Notes under the pieces: generated by a model | Seen by the model: only the letters and a program-made list of their open reading frames with translations | Database searches by the model: none | Told to the model about the DNA's origin: nothing | Assembly: GCF_025264645.1 (NCBI RefSeq) | Contig: NZ_CP073696.1 | Coordinates: 3,100,001-3,164,000, forward strand | Direction: 5' to 3' | From: Edaphobacter lichenicola | Lineage (GTDB): Bacteria > Acidobacteriota > Terriglobia > Terriglobales > Acidobacteriaceae | Length of the DNA stretch: 64,000 nucleotides | Made by a program: the position numbers and the translations under genes | Part shown: positions 34,194-43,290 of the stretch, piece after piece | How positions within the stretch are numbered: the first letter of the stretch is position 1 | How the letters are laid out: every line of letters starts with the position of its first letter

Positions 34194-35576
34194 ATGGATA
34201 AACGACAGTTCCTCAAAGGCTCCTGCTCTATCCTTACTGGATCCATGCTCTCCCGATTCGTCTCAGCAGAACAGGCAGCCCAGCAGGCAGGCCAAGCCGT
34301 GCAGCAGCCGGCTTCCCCACGCACCAACTGGGCCGGCAACTACACCTTCCATGCCGAGCATCTCTACGAGCCCAAAACCGTCGCCGAAGTCCAGCATCTC
34401 GTCACCACCTGCCCCAAGCTCCGCGCCCTCGGCCGTGGCCACTCCTTCAACGGCATCGCGGACAGCACCACCAACCAGATCTCCCTCAAGCAGCTCGACT
34501 CCATCGACATCGACGAGAAAGCCCACACTGTCACCGTCGGAGCAGGCGTCACCTACGGCAAGCTCGCCCCGGTCATCGACGCCCGCGGCTTCGCCGTCCA
34601 CAACCTCGCCTCGCTCCCTCACGTCTCCGTCATCGGAGCCTGCGCCACCGCCACCCACGGCTCCGGCAGCAAAAATGGCAACCTCTCCACCGCCGTCGCT
34701 GCCATCGAGTTCGTCACCGCTGACGGCTCCATCCACACCCTCTCCCGCGCAAAAGACGGAGACAAGTTTCTAGGCGCAGTCGTCGCGCTCGGCGACATCG
34801 GCATCGTCACCAAGACCACCCTCGACCTCGTCCCCACATTTCAAGTCGCCCAGACCGTCTACCAGGACCTCTCCATCTCCCAGCTTGAAAAGCACCTCGA
34901 CGATATCTTCCTCAGCGGCTACAGCGTCAGCCTCTTCACCGACTGGCAAAACCACAACATCTCCGAGGTCTGGGTGAAGCGCCGCCTCGAACCCGGCACC
35001 ACCTCCGCTAACTTCGCGCCCGAGTTCTTCGGCGCCAAAGCCGCCACCCGCAAACTCCACCCCATCGTCGACCATAATCCCGAAGCCTGCACCGACCAAC
35101 TCGGCGTCCCCGGGCCCTGGTACGAGCGCCTTCCCCACTTCAAGCTCAACTTCACCCCCAGTAGCGGCGCCGAACTCCAAACCGAATACTTCGTTCCCCG
35201 CGACCGCGCCTACGAAGCCATCCTCGCCGTCGAGCAGCTCCGCGACCGCATCACCCCACACCTCTTCATCACCGAGCTCCGCACCATCGCTCCCGACAAC
35301 CTCTGGATGAGCATGGCCTATCAGCGCCCCTCCATGGCCATCCACTTCACCTGGAAGCCCGAGTGGCCCGAAGTAAAGACCATCCTCCCACTCATCGAAG
35401 AAAAGCTCGCCCCCTTCGACGCCCGCCCCCACTGGGCCAAACTCTTCACCATACCCTCGTCGCGCCTCAACCAGCTCTACGCAAAGATGCCCGACTACCA
35501 AGCCCTCATCAAGCAGTACGACCCCCAAGGCAAGTTCCGCAACCAGTTCATCGACACCAACATCTACGGCACCTAG
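34194..35576 (+). CDS. Alditol oxidase-like FAD oxidoreductase, exported
   Basis: 460 aa from the ATG at 34194 (site GAAGGTG). The N-terminus MDKRQFLKGSCSILTGSML is a signal-like sequence, Lys-Arg rather than Arg-Arg, so a true Tat signal is uncertain. The FAD-binding type 4 domain contains ALGRGHSFNG, where the His is the expected site of covalent FAD attachment in AldO/xylitol oxidases, and ATATHGSGSKNG. The C-terminal D-arabinono-lactone-oxidase domain ends with WAKLFTIPSSRLNQLY and YDPQGKFRNQFI, which is conserved in this group. Expected reaction: oxidation of a polyol or lactone with O2. Divergent from leuS. Confidence 0.87.
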   Translation: MDKRQFLKGSCSILTGSMLSRFVSAEQAAQQAGQAVQQPASPRTNWAGNYTFHAEHLYEPKTVAEVQHLVTTCPKLRALGRGHSFNGIADSTTNQISLKQLDSIDIDEKAHTVTVGAGVTYGKLAPVIDARGFAVHNLASLPHVSVIGACATATHGSGSKNGNLSTAVAAIEFVTADGSIHTLSRAKDGDKFLGAVVALGDIGIVTKTTLDLVPTFQVAQTVYQDLSISQLEKHLDDIFLSGYSVSLFTDWQNHNISEVWVKRRLEPGTTSANFAPEFFGAKAATRKLHPIVDHNPEACTDQLGVPGPWYERLPHFKLNFTPSSGAELQTEYFVPRDRAYEAILAVEQLRDRITPHLFITELRTIAPDNLWMSMAYQRPSMAIHFTWKPEWPEVKTILPLIEEKLAPFDARPHWAKLFTIPSSRLNQLYAKMPDYQALIKQYDPQGKFRNQFIDTNIYGT

Positions 35577-35585
35577 CGCAAAGAA

Positions 35586-36455
35586 TCACCCCGCCGCCAG
35601 CGTCCTCAACACACCAACATTCCGCGCCTCGTCCCCCGGAGCGTCCACCGGCGTCTCCGCAATAAACGCCGCGTGCGCAAACCGCTCATCATGCAGCAGC
35701 CGCCGAAACACCTCCGCCCCAATCGTCCCTTCGCCGATATGCTCATGCCGATCCAGCTTCGACCCCATTGCTGCCTTCGCATCGTTGCAGTGCCACACCT
35801 TCACCGCATCGAACCCCACCGTGTCCTTCACCAGCAGCATCGTCTCCACATACCCATCCGGCGAAACCAGATCGTATCCCGACACATGCACATGGCACGT
35901 ATCCAGACACACTCCCACCGGCGCACAAGGCTTCAGCCGCTCCACCAGCTCCGCCACCTGCTCCAGCTTCCCGCCCAGCGAAAACTCCGCCCCCGCCGTA
36001 TTCTCAATCAAAATCTTAAAGTCCTTCCCCTGCCACAGCACCCCATCAATCGCCTTCTCAATCGACTCCGCCGCCAGCCGCAGGCCCTCCTCACGCGTCA
36101 GCCCCTTCCAACTCCCCGGATGCAACACCAGGTACTCCGCCCCCAGCGCCAGCGCCCGCTCCACCTCGCCACGAAACGCCGCAACACCATTCACCCTCAC
36201 GCTCTCCGTCTGGCTGCAGAGGTTAATCAAATAGCTCGCATGCACCGCGACCGGCCCCACATCATGCTTCGCCCGCAGATCCCTCATCTTCTTCGCGTCT
36301 TCCGGCTTCACCGCCGCAGCCTTCCACTGTCGCGGACTCGAAGAAAAAATCTGAAACGTATTCGCCCCCGCCGCAACCGCACGCTCGACCGCAGTCCACG
36401 TCCCGCCCGCCGTCCCAACATGCACACCAATTCGCTTCTTCGCTGACTTTGCCAT
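35586..36455 (-). CDS. nfo: Endonuclease IV (AP endonuclease)
   Basis: 289 aa; cleaves 5' to abasic sites in base-excision repair. It has the TIM-barrel zinc-site motifs: GVHVGTAGG at strand 1, ANTFQIFSSSPRQW, VHASYLINL, VLHPGSWKG, LIENTAG, VCLDTCHVHVSGYD, and the HCNDAKAAMGSKLDRHEHIGEG block with three of the zinc ligands. Length and order are normal. It converges on the alditol oxidase gene (9 bp between stops). It is transcribed divergently from the DUF6526 gene across a repeat-bearing intergenic region. Confidence 0.96.
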   Translation of the reverse strand: MAKSAKKRIGVHVGTAGGTWTAVERAVAAGANTFQIFSSSPRQWKAAAVKPEDAKKMRDLRAKHDVGPVAVHASYLINLCSQTESVRVNGVAAFRGEVERALALGAEYLVLHPGSWKGLTREEGLRLAAESIEKAIDGVLWQGKDFKILIENTAGAEFSLGGKLEQVAELVERLKPCAPVGVCLDTCHVHVSGYDLVSPDGYVETMLLVKDTVGFDAVKVWHCNDAKAAMGSKLDRHEHIGEGTIGAEVFRRLLHDERFAHAAFIAETPVDAPGDEARNVGVLRTLAAG

Positions 36456-36721
36456 CCCTCAAGGCTACCTCACCCGCCGTCTCGTTGCCTCAACGTCATC
36501 CCCAAACTGCCCTGCAACAACATGCCAGTCATACAGCCACCCTCCCTGTCATTCTGACCGTGAGCCTGCCCGAAGGGGAACCACCGCATCTGCACTTGCC
36601 ATCGCAGTTTTGGTTGTCATTCCAAGAGGGATCTGCTGTTGTCTTAGTTAGATCCACCCACCATCTTTCCAAACCGAGAGTGCTATGCTGGCCCCGCCGG
36701 CAATTCGCCAAGAGGACGCCC
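36456..36721. repeat. Intergenic region with two dispersed repeat copies
   Basis: Contains TGTCATTCTGACCGTGAGCC followed by CCCGAAGGGGAACC (about 36548-36580) and GGTTGTCATTCCAAGAGGGATCTGCTG (about 36609-36637), both related to the family elsewhere. The promoters of nfo and of the downstream membrane gene must also lie here. Confidence 0.5.
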
Positions 36722-37162
36722 ATGCCCACTCCACAAACACTGAAAAACCACGCCCGCTTCAACCCCCTCTTTCACTTCGCCATCATTCCTCTGCTCTTTC
36801 TCAATCTCGTCTTTTCCATCTACATCACCATTCACCGATGGCCCGCCTATCAGCACACTCATCTCTGGTGGATCGTCATGGCCATCGTCTTCTTCCTGAT
36901 GGCAGGCGACGCCCGCGGCAGCGCCCTCAAAACTCAGAACCGCATCATCCGCCTGGAAGAGCGACTCCGTCTCGCCACGCTCTTACCACCCGATGACCGC
37001 GCTCACATCAACGAGCTCACCACTCCCCAGCTCATCGCCCTCCGCTTCGCCTCCGACGCAGAACTCCCCGCCCTCGCCCACACCACACTCACCCAGCGCC
37101 TCGAGCCCAAAGCCATCAAGCAAGCCATCGTCAACTGGCGCCCCGACAACGAGCGCGTCTAG
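36722..37162 (+). CDS. DUF6526-like two-helix membrane protein
   Basis: 146 aa from the ATG at 36722, which has AGAGGA 6 nt upstream; the frame is open further upstream through repeat DNA. Two transmembrane helices (FAIIPLLFLNLVFSIYITIH and LWWIVMAIVFFLMAGD) are followed by a cytosolic helical domain with NRIIRLEERLRLATLLP and a short conserved-looking LTTPQLIALRFASDAELPAL. I believe this matches the acidobacterial family DUF6526, but the assignment is from memory of the layout. Function unknown. Confidence 0.7.
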   Translation: MPTPQTLKNHARFNPLFHFAIIPLLFLNLVFSIYITIHRWPAYQHTHLWWIVMAIVFFLMAGDARGSALKTQNRIIRLEERLRLATLLPPDDRAHINELTTPQLIALRFASDAELPALAHTTLTQRLEPKAIKQAIVNWRPDNERV

Positions 37163-37185
37163 CTATCAGCCAAACGCACTTAAAG

Positions 37186-37214
37186 AAAAAGAGGCGGCCC
37201 AATCAGGCCGCCTC
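37186..37214. terminator. Bidirectional terminator between convergent genes
   Basis: GAGGCGGCC (37191-37199) pairs with GGCCGCCTC (37206-37214) around a CAATCA loop. It is preceded by AAAGAAAAA, which gives a U-tract for the minus-strand NmrA-like gene; the plus-strand tail is weaker. Confidence 0.85.
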
Positions 37215-37235
37215 TCACATCTGCATCACCGACAA

Positions 37236-37865
37236 TCAATATCCAACCGAAAACGAACCCCGCTCATGCTCCGGCTTCTCGATCTCATCCACCAAAGCAA
37301 TCGCATAATCAGCGAACGAGATCTTGCTCTCTTTCTTTGCGTCTGAAACCAGCTCCTTCGTCCCCAGCCGAAACTTACCCGTCCGCTCCCCAGGCACGAA
37401 GTAAGCCGCCGGGCTCAGATAAGTCCAGTTGATATCCGACTTCCGCAGCACAGCCAGCGCCTTCTCATGCGATATAGCAATCGGCAGATACTCCTTCGGA
37501 AGAAAACCTGACTGGATCAACGTCACTCCCGGCGCAACCTCCAACAGACCTGCACCACCGACCACCAGCAAGCGCCCCGCGCCCGCCTTCTTCACCGCGA
37601 CAATCTCTCTCTCCGTCACGCCGAGAATCGCATCCGTATCGTCCGCCGGAGGAGCGTACGCGCTCACCACCGCATCCGCATCTTTAATAATCGCTGCAAT
37701 CGCATCCACGTTCGAAAGATCGTCCACCTTCGTGGTCAATCCTTGCTCCGCCTTCAACGAGGTCACCTTTCGCGCCACGGCAGTCACCTTATGTCCACGC
37801 GCAAGCAGCTCCTTCACAATCGCGCTGCCCGAATTCCCTGTCGCTCCATACACCACAACGTTCAT
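37236..37865 (-). CDS. NmrA-like NAD(P)-binding protein
   Basis: 209 aa from the ATG at 37865, with AGGAG 6 nt upstream. The Rossmann fingerprint MNVVVYGATGNSGSAIVKEL (GATGxxG) is at the N-terminus, followed by AVARKVTSL and VVSAYAPP, which fit atypical short-chain dehydrogenases. No YxxxK pair is obvious, so it may bind the cofactor as a redox sensor, as NmrA does, or act as a flavin or NAD(P)H reductase. It follows azoR on the same strand, with 92 bp between them, and likely answers to the same TetR control. Confidence 0.82.
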   Translation of the reverse strand: MNVVVYGATGNSGSAIVKELLARGHKVTAVARKVTSLKAEQGLTTKVDDLSNVDAIAAIIKDADAVVSAYAPPADDTDAILGVTEREIVAVKKAGAGRLLVVGGAGLLEVAPGVTLIQSGFLPKEYLPIAISHEKALAVLRKSDINWTYLSPAAYFVPGERTGKFRLGTKELVSDAKKESKISFADYAIALVDEIEKPEHERGSFSVGY

Positions 37866-37957
37866 GACAGTCTCCTGAAACACATCAGAAACTATAAGCC
37901 TTCAGATGCGGCCCGACATCAGCCGAGCCGCACAAGACCTCATTCAAATCCGAAAGA

Positions 37958-38587
37958 TTAAGCCGCCACAAACTGCGAGCGAATCGCCTCAAAGTGCGGC
38001 TGCAGGAACGTCGCACGATCCGTCTGGCCGTACATCAGCGCCGAAGCGCCACCAGCCGTCAGGAAGCTCGTATCTGTAACACCAAGGAACCCAAACACAG
38101 ACCGCAGATATGGTTCAACATGGTTGAACGAAGCCATCGCGGTATCCGCGCCGTACGCTCCGCCTGAAGCAACTAGGAACGTCGCCTTCTTGCCGATCAA
38201 CAAACCCTTCGGGGTCCCGTCTGCATAAGAAAAGGTCTCACCGACCCGCGCAATCTGGTCGATCCACAGCTTCAGCACCGAGGGCACCCCGAAGTTGTGC
38301 ATCGGAACACCAAGAACATACTCATCGGCTGCCTTCAGTTCGGCCAGCAGAGTGTCAGAGAGCGCAAGCGCCTCATTCTGTTCCGCGGTACGCGCATCCT
38401 TCGGCGTATACACCGCACCAACCCACGCAGCATCGATCGTCTTCAGGTTGCTGGCGGTAAGATCGCGGGTAATCACCTTCCCATTAGGGTTCGCCTTCTT
38501 CCAATTCTCGACATATTCACTGGTCAGGCCGCGAGAGACGGAGGTCTCAGAAAAGGGGCTGGAATTCACTACGAGCAAAGTGGGCAT
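37958..38587 (-). CDS. azoR: FMN-dependent NADH azoreductase (AzoR-like)
   Basis: 209 aa from the ATG at 38587, with AGGAG 7 nt upstream. A flavodoxin-like fold: the LLVVNSSPF SETSVSR start binds the FMN phosphate, PMHNFGVPSVLKLWIDQI carries the conserved MxNF motif of azoreductases, and ASGGAYG lies at the FMN ring-binding loop. It reduces azo compounds and quinones. It lies next to a TetR gene read in the opposite direction, with two operator-like repeats between them, suggesting induction by electrophiles or quinones. Confidence 0.9.
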   Translation of the reverse strand: MPTLLVVNSSPFSETSVSRGLTSEYVENWKKANPNGKVITRDLTASNLKTIDAAWVGAVYTPKDARTAEQNEALALSDTLLAELKAADEYVLGVPMHNFGVPSVLKLWIDQIARVGETFSYADGTPKGLLIGKKATFLVASGGAYGADTAMASFNHVEPYLRSVFGFLGVTDTSFLTAGGASALMYGQTDRATFLQPHFEAIRSQFVAA

Positions 38588-38602
38588 GGTAAATCTCCTA
38601 TA

Positions 38603-38675
38603 CGACATCTGACGTTTAAGCGACTACTGTCGATTCAATAAAACACGACATCCGTCGTTTAAGCAAATAATGTCG
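38603..38675. promoter_or_regulatory. Paired 30-bp operator-like repeats, azoR/TetR
   Basis: Two copies, 38603-38632 and 38646-38675, each begin CGACATC and end TGTCG and share the centre CGTTTAAGC. Arms CGACA and TGTCG are inverted at 20-nt spacing within a copy and 13-nt spacing between copies. They lie in the promoter region between azoR and the TetR gene. Confidence 0.8.
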
Positions 38676-38704
38676 CCAAAGTCTAGTAAAATGGCGTCAG
38701 GCCA

Positions 38705-39373
38705 ATGTCAAATCCGATCGACAAACTCGGAGAAGCCCCGCCGGAAACGACCTCCTCACAGCTCGCCAACATCCCGGAGTTCATCCCGGAGAAGTCCGTC
38801 GACCCCCGCATCCTGCGCACCCGCAAGCTCCTCCAGCAGGCCCTCGTCAAGTTGATGCAGGTAAAGCAGTTCGACACCATCTCGGTGCAGGACATCGCCG
38901 AGTCCGCCACCATTAACCGCGCCACCTTCTACGATCACTACCCCGATAAATTCGCCCTGCTCGAGTGTACCGTCGGAAGTCGTTTCAACGAACTGCTGGC
39001 CGGGCGCGGCGTCACCTTCAGCTCCAGTTGCACCTCTGCCCTCAAGTCCATCGTCCTCGGCGTCTGCGACTTCGTCGCCTCCTCCCAACTCCTCTGCTCG
39101 GAACGACCCGGCCAGATGGAGCCCCACATGGAGTCGGCCATCATCGCAGTCGTACGCCGCATGCTGCTCGAAGGCCTCGAAAAACATCCCTCCAGCACGC
39201 CTGTCTCCCCACAGATGATCGCCACCACTGCAAGCTGGGCCATCTACGGAGCAGCAAAAGAGTGGGCACAAACCCCCAACCGCCCACCCTCGCACGAGAT
39301 TGTCGACACGGTCACCGTGTTGATATCGCCGCTAATCGCCTTGGCGGACACCGTCCATCCCACGGGACTTTAG
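38705..39373 (+). CDS. TetR/AcrR-family regulator
   Basis: 222 aa. The N-terminal HTH is clear: TRKLLQQALVKLMQVKQFDTISVQDIAESATINRATFYDHYPDKFALLE (residues about 38-85). The rest is the helical ligand-binding and dimer domain. The first ~35 residues are a Pro/Glu-rich extension before the HTH. Divergent from azoR, so it most likely represses azoR, the NmrA-like gene and itself through the two 30-bp repeats. Its 3' end overlaps the neighbouring convergent gene by 4 bp. Confidence 0.92.
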   Translation: MSNPIDKLGEAPPETTSSQLANIPEFIPEKSVDPRILRTRKLLQQALVKLMQVKQFDTISVQDIAESATINRATFYDHYPDKFALLECTVGSRFNELLAGRGVTFSSSCTSALKSIVLGVCDFVASSQLLCSERPGQMEPHMESAIIAVVRRMLLEGLEKHPSSTPVSPQMIATTASWAIYGAAKEWAQTPNRPPSHEIVDTVTVLISPLIALADTVHPTGL

Positions 39374-40485
39374 AAGCTAATCTTCAGAATCTGTCCATTG
39401 TTGCCGACGAACCATCCGGCCTCCGGATTCGCAAAGGCGACCGCCCAGTAGCCACTCACCTCAGACAGTTTGAACCAGGTCTGTCCTTCATCGGGACTCC
39501 ACGCAGCTGCGCCCGAAGTAAAATCCGGCTGTGTCTCGGTCGTAATCACCACGCTCCGGTCGTGTTCATGGCCGAAGTCGTCTCGATGCCGCCAATCATC
39601 GCGATGTTCTAGGCCATTCACATACGCCAGACAGAAGATCGCTCCTGGAATCGGCGGTTTGCTCGTAAGCGTCCACCTCTGGCCGCCATCATTCGAGGTT
39701 GCCGCCTGCGTAGCGCTGTCGTTGGTCAAATCGCCGCCACCCACAATGCCGTGCCAGGGATCGCGGAACGCCACCGAAAAGGCGCCTGCATTGGCGTTGC
39801 TCACGAACGGAGTGTCATACGCATTCCACGTATAACCGCCATCCCGGGTCGCCAGGATTCGAGCAATGCTTGAACCGCCGGTGGCAATCCACGCGTTCTG
39901 CCATCCTTCTGTCGTGATGCAGGTTCCGCTCGAAGAGAACGAAGCTTCCCCTGCCAGGGCAGGTGGCATGCTGTGCGCGATCGAGTGCCACGTCGTACCG
40001 TCGTTGGTGCGAATGTCGGGAAACACTCCGTTGACTGAATCGCTGTGCGCGATGCCGCGATCCGGCGACCAGAACGCGAAGCAGTCATAGAATGCGTTCG
40101 TTGTCTTATTGGTAAACTGCGTGGTCCAGTGCGCGCCCGCGTCTTCCGTCTTGTAGATGCGAAAATCTCCGGTATTATCCCCAATGGACATCAGATAAGC
40201 GACTCGATCGCTCACGCCCTGCACATCGCGAAACTGCAGACTCTCCGCTCCCGGCACCACCCCAGATCGCCACGTCGAGCCGCCATCGGTCGTCACCACA
40301 TACGTTCCACCAGCTCCAGCTGCCCACACAACGCGGGAGTTCACCGGACTGACGGCAATCAGCAGCTGCGTCGTACCGCTCTGCTGCGGAACCAGTTTGG
40401 GTTGATGTCCCTTCCATGCGTCTTCCGCATATCCGCCAGCAGCGGCGGCAATCAGGAAAACGAACACCAGCGAACGCTTTAACAT
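39370..40485 (-). CDS. Exported BNR/Ycf48-like beta-propeller protein
   Basis: 371 aa from the ATG at 40485, behind an AAGGAGGAAG site, with a signal peptide MLKRSLVFVFLIAAAAGGYA. Sialidase/BNR-type Asp-box repeats run through it: TTDGGSTW, TEDAGAHW, TNDGTTW, TRDGGYTW, SNDGGQRW and SPDEGQTW, which is the six-bladed pattern of Ycf48-like photosystem-assembly proteins and exported oxidoreductase-like proteins. The last strands read GYWAVAFANPEAGWFVGNNGQILKISF. No catalytic motif is evident, so a periplasmic scaffold or binding role is likely. Confidence 0.82.
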   Translation of the reverse strand: MLKRSLVFVFLIAAAAGGYAEDAWKGHQPKLVPQQSGTTQLLIAVSPVNSRVVWAAGAGGTYVVTTDGGSTWRSGVVPGAESLQFRDVQGVSDRVAYLMSIGDNTGDFRIYKTEDAGAHWTTQFTNKTTNAFYDCFAFWSPDRGIAHSDSVNGVFPDIRTNDGTTWHSIAHSMPPALAGEASFSSSGTCITTEGWQNAWIATGGSSIARILATRDGGYTWNAYDTPFVSNANAGAFSVAFRDPWHGIVGGGDLTNDSATQAATSNDGGQRWTLTSKPPIPGAIFCLAYVNGLEHRDDWRHRDDFGHEHDRSVVITTETQPDFTSGAAAWSPDEGQTWFKLSEVSGYWAVAFANPEAGWFVGNNGQILKISF

Positions 40486-40715
40486 AGACTTCCTCCTTGA
40501 ACCGCCGTTTGAGCGTGATGAAGTATAGGAACGCCGCAGAAGCCGCGTCAAATCAGGACACCTCACTGCCAACGTCGAAGGCAAGAAACACACGTCCTCC
40601 TGAATCGTCAGGTAGCGTATGAGGATGCTGGTCAGCGGCCATGCTAGGTACTGTCGAGTATTCTTCCTACCTTTGACAGTTCACATGGAGCGAAGCAACG
40701 AGCCCACCTCTGCTC

Positions 40716-42500
40716 CTAATGATGTGGGAACCACGTCACTTGGAAAGTCGCGGTGGTATCGTTTTGCAATCCGGGTTTGTAGATCGGGGCCTTCCACGCC
40801 TCATATTGAACCAGTCCACGAAGCTCGAAGTCTTCGTGGATGCGCTTTACCGCAGAAAACTGGAAGCTGTTCTGTGTTGTGCCGCCGGGAATAAAATCTT
40901 TCGCGGCCTTCGCGTTGCGATAAGAGAACTGCAGGTCTTCTCTCGGCGACAGATGATACGTAAGCCAGGTCTGCCCACCTTTGGACTCGCGACCAATCGG
41001 ATCTCCAAGGATGTAGCCTTTATTGGTGTAGCCCTCTCGTTGCACCTGTTCGGCATAGATAAAATCTCCACCGTTACTGCGGCTCGTCGGTGGATCCGTA
41101 CTCACAGCTTCCACACGAAAATCCAGATGAGGAACGCTTGGGAAGTGCGACAGATAGAGCCCGGGGCGAATGGCGGCGCGCCGTGGCGCACTGATCGGGT
41201 TAACATCGTCATGGGCGAACGAGTCGGAATATAAGGTGAGCCACTTGCGCACGAAGGGCAGCCGATAGGAAAAGTCAAACGCGCCAAAACGCGCTCCGGG
41301 GTCAGCGCGCGAAAACTTCTCGGACGACGGAACATTGTGCAAGCTGAAAAAGCTCCTGAGAAAAGTATGAACCGTGATCGGAACATGTCCTTCTCCGCCC
41401 CAGATCACCGAGCGTTCGAAGCCCATCTCCAGGTTCACGGTAGGCTTGAAACTGACCTTCTCGGCGTGAATCCACGGGTCTCTGGGGTCAACATGTCCCT
41501 TCAAACTTCCTACAAAGAACTCGTAGCGGAATGGCCCTGTGATGCGTGAGAGCAGAGGAACGTATAACGGCTCGACGCGATCGATCGTAAAAGCGTAGAT
41601 ATTCTCCGCGTTATTGCTCCAGGCGAAGCTGCCTCCCTTCGCAGGCCCCAGCCAGCGGTCGCTCTTGCCGAAAGAAAATTCGTTATTAAGCAAAAGATAA
41701 GACACATTGGCCTCAACGATGCGAAAGTCATTGACCGGCGCGATCGGTCCCACGGGGATGATCGATTGATTTGGATAGATTGCGATCGGAACGCCATCGA
41801 TCGTCGAAAGGATGTCGCTGAGAGACTGCGAGTATCCGGGAGCGCTCGGAGCATGCTGATACTCGCCCCTGAAATAAAGAGCGAATCGTCCAGCCTCACT
41901 TCGTGTGCTGAACCCGGCGATTGCATTGAAACCCTCCTGATAAGGGCGGCCATAATCGTTCACGTTGGTCAGTCCAAGATGGAAGCTATCTCTCAACGGA
42001 GTTCCTGCAATGCCGCCAAGCCGGGTATAGGCGCTCTCAAAGTTGTTGCTCGGGCGTAAGAGGTCGGCGAAGCTGCCTGGTGCCGGATCGATCTCCTTCC
42101 GCACTGCCAGGTAGATCTCGCGGGCTTCTTCATCACCCTTGGCTGACTCGATTGCTTTGCTGGTTTGATCCAGCATGTTCTTGATACTTGTCCTTGTCCA
42201 CGGTCGAAGTCCAAGAAAGCCAAAATCGATGTAACCCAGCGCCTGCAATCGATCGAGAGCCGGATAGATCCAACTATCGATCGGCACATAAACTGATCCG
42301 ACAGGAGTCGTGTGCTGGTCGCCCATCATCCCCGACCTGCTTCGCTCCTGATTGAACTGAGTAAACCAGTTTTGCGGTGTCTTCGCGCTGCCGGCAGAGT
42401 CCGTTTGAGCGTAGGCACTACTTACCAAGAGTGCGAAGGCAGCCAACATCGATGCCATCCGAATGTACTTCACCTGTTGCTTTGATTCGTTCAAACTCAT
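40716..42500 (-). CDS. Capsule-assembly Wzi-family outer-membrane protein
   Basis: 594 aa with a signal peptide (SMLAAFALLVSSAYAQ). After it comes a segment with VPIDSWIYPALDRLQALGY, the helical SLH-like repeat typical of Wzi-family proteins. The rest alternates amphipathic strands ending in aromatic residues and closes with TTATFQVTWFPHH, whose last strands fit an outer-membrane beta-barrel. Wzi in enteric bacteria binds capsule at the surface; here there is no capsule locus nearby, so its ligand may be another polysaccharide. An internal ATG (MASMLAAF) is an alternative start. Confidence 0.82.
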   Translation of the reverse strand: MSLNESKQQVKYIRMASMLAAFALLVSSAYAQTDSAGSAKTPQNWFTQFNQERSRSGMMGDQHTTPVGSVYVPIDSWIYPALDRLQALGYIDFGFLGLRPWTRTSIKNMLDQTSKAIESAKGDEEAREIYLAVRKEIDPAPGSFADLLRPSNNFESAYTRLGGIAGTPLRDSFHLGLTNVNDYGRPYQEGFNAIAGFSTRSEAGRFALYFRGEYQHAPSAPGYSQSLSDILSTIDGVPIAIYPNQSIIPVGPIAPVNDFRIVEANVSYLLLNNEFSFGKSDRWLGPAKGGSFAWSNNAENIYAFTIDRVEPLYVPLLSRITGPFRYEFFVGSLKGHVDPRDPWIHAEKVSFKPTVNLEMGFERSVIWGGEGHVPITVHTFLRSFFSLHNVPSSEKFSRADPGARFGAFDFSYRLPFVRKWLTLYSDSFAHDDVNPISAPRRAAIRPGLYLSHFPSVPHLDFRVEAVSTDPPTSRSNGGDFIYAEQVQREGYTNKGYILGDPIGRESKGGQTWLTYHLSPREDLQFSYRNAKAAKDFIPGGTTQNSFQFSAVKRIHEDFELRGLVQYEAWKAPIYKPGLQNDTTATFQVTWFPHH

Positions 42501-42894
42501 AATGTGCTCGAAGGCCTAACTCTCACTTTCGGGGGCAGTGCTGTCGGAAGGTCGTGTTCACCGGCTATCGAAACCGTATGGCGCGGCATAAAAAAGATGC
42601 CCCATGGACAGGGGGCGCTCCAAGAATCTCCGGCGGCCTTATCTCGCTTCGATCAAAAAAATACTCATTCAACCAGTATCGCTCATGATGCTGAAGCGCA
42701 CCTTAAGAGAGCACCCGATGGGAGCTATTGTTGAAATCCAATCCACCGCGACAGTCTTTCGTACGCCGAATGGGATGAAAGGGTAAAGCACAGCGTCCGC
42801 ATCGCAAAGGTTGTCCTGTCCCACCTGCCGGGCGAGTGGAAATGCAACTTCTGAGCTATCGCGAATACGCTGCTCGTAGCCGATAACCAATCGT
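42501..42894. other. Intergenic region without a supported gene
   Basis: 394 bp between the Wzi-family gene and the MHYT-like gene. Short frames exist on both strands, but none has a ribosome binding site plus coherent composition. No repeat of the dispersed families is obvious. Confidence 0.4.
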
Positions 42895-43290
42895 ATGAAC
42901 ATCCAAAGTTCTCCGTTGGCTGGTCTCGATCTCCGATTGGTCGTATTAACCGGCCTCGTGCTGATTGTCGCAACCTGCGCGGCACTCGCTTTGCGAGAAC
43001 GAATCAAGTCGGCGCGAGGTGTGGCTTGGTTTGCGTGGCTCAGCGGCGGCGCGTCCGCAATGGGAGTAGGAAACTGGGCGATGCATTATCTCGGACTGAA
43101 AGCTCTCGGCTTGCCTGTCCCCACGCTGAACAACTCTGCCGTCGCCGTTTCAATAGCGACGACCATTCTCACTTCGGGCGCCGCCTTGCTTATAGTGAGC
43201 GGAAAAGACGACTCCGGCCGGCACGTAAAAACAAAGGAGGCAACACCTTCCCCCGATCATGTCGTTACCCAGATCAGTGTCATGCCCTGA
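42895..43290 (+). CDS. Small MHYT-like membrane protein
   Basis: 131 aa with three or four hydrophobic segments (LVVLTGLVLIVATCAALALRERI, VAWFAWLSGGASAMGVGNWAMHYLGL, AVAVSIATTILTSGAALLIV). The GVGNWAMHYLGLKAL stretch matches one MHYT motif; full MHYT sensor domains have about six helices and three such motifs and are usually joined to GGDEF, EAL or kinase domains. This therefore looks like a single-repeat or truncated version with a 30-residue cytosolic tail. In full-size proteins MHYT is proposed to bind copper and sense diatomic gases. No ribosome binding site is apparent. Confidence 0.6.
   Translation: MNIQSSPLAGLDLRLVVLTGLVLIVATCAALALRERIKSARGVAWFAWLSGGASAMGVGNWAMHYLGLKALGLPVPTLNNSAVAVSIATTILTSGAALLIVSGKDDSGRHVKTKEATPSPDHVVTQISVMP

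Noticed and set aside
34194..34260. Twin-arginine signal on the alditol oxidase
   Set aside because: The motif is Lys-Arg with no second Arg, and the hydrophobic part is short, so only a general export signal can be suggested.
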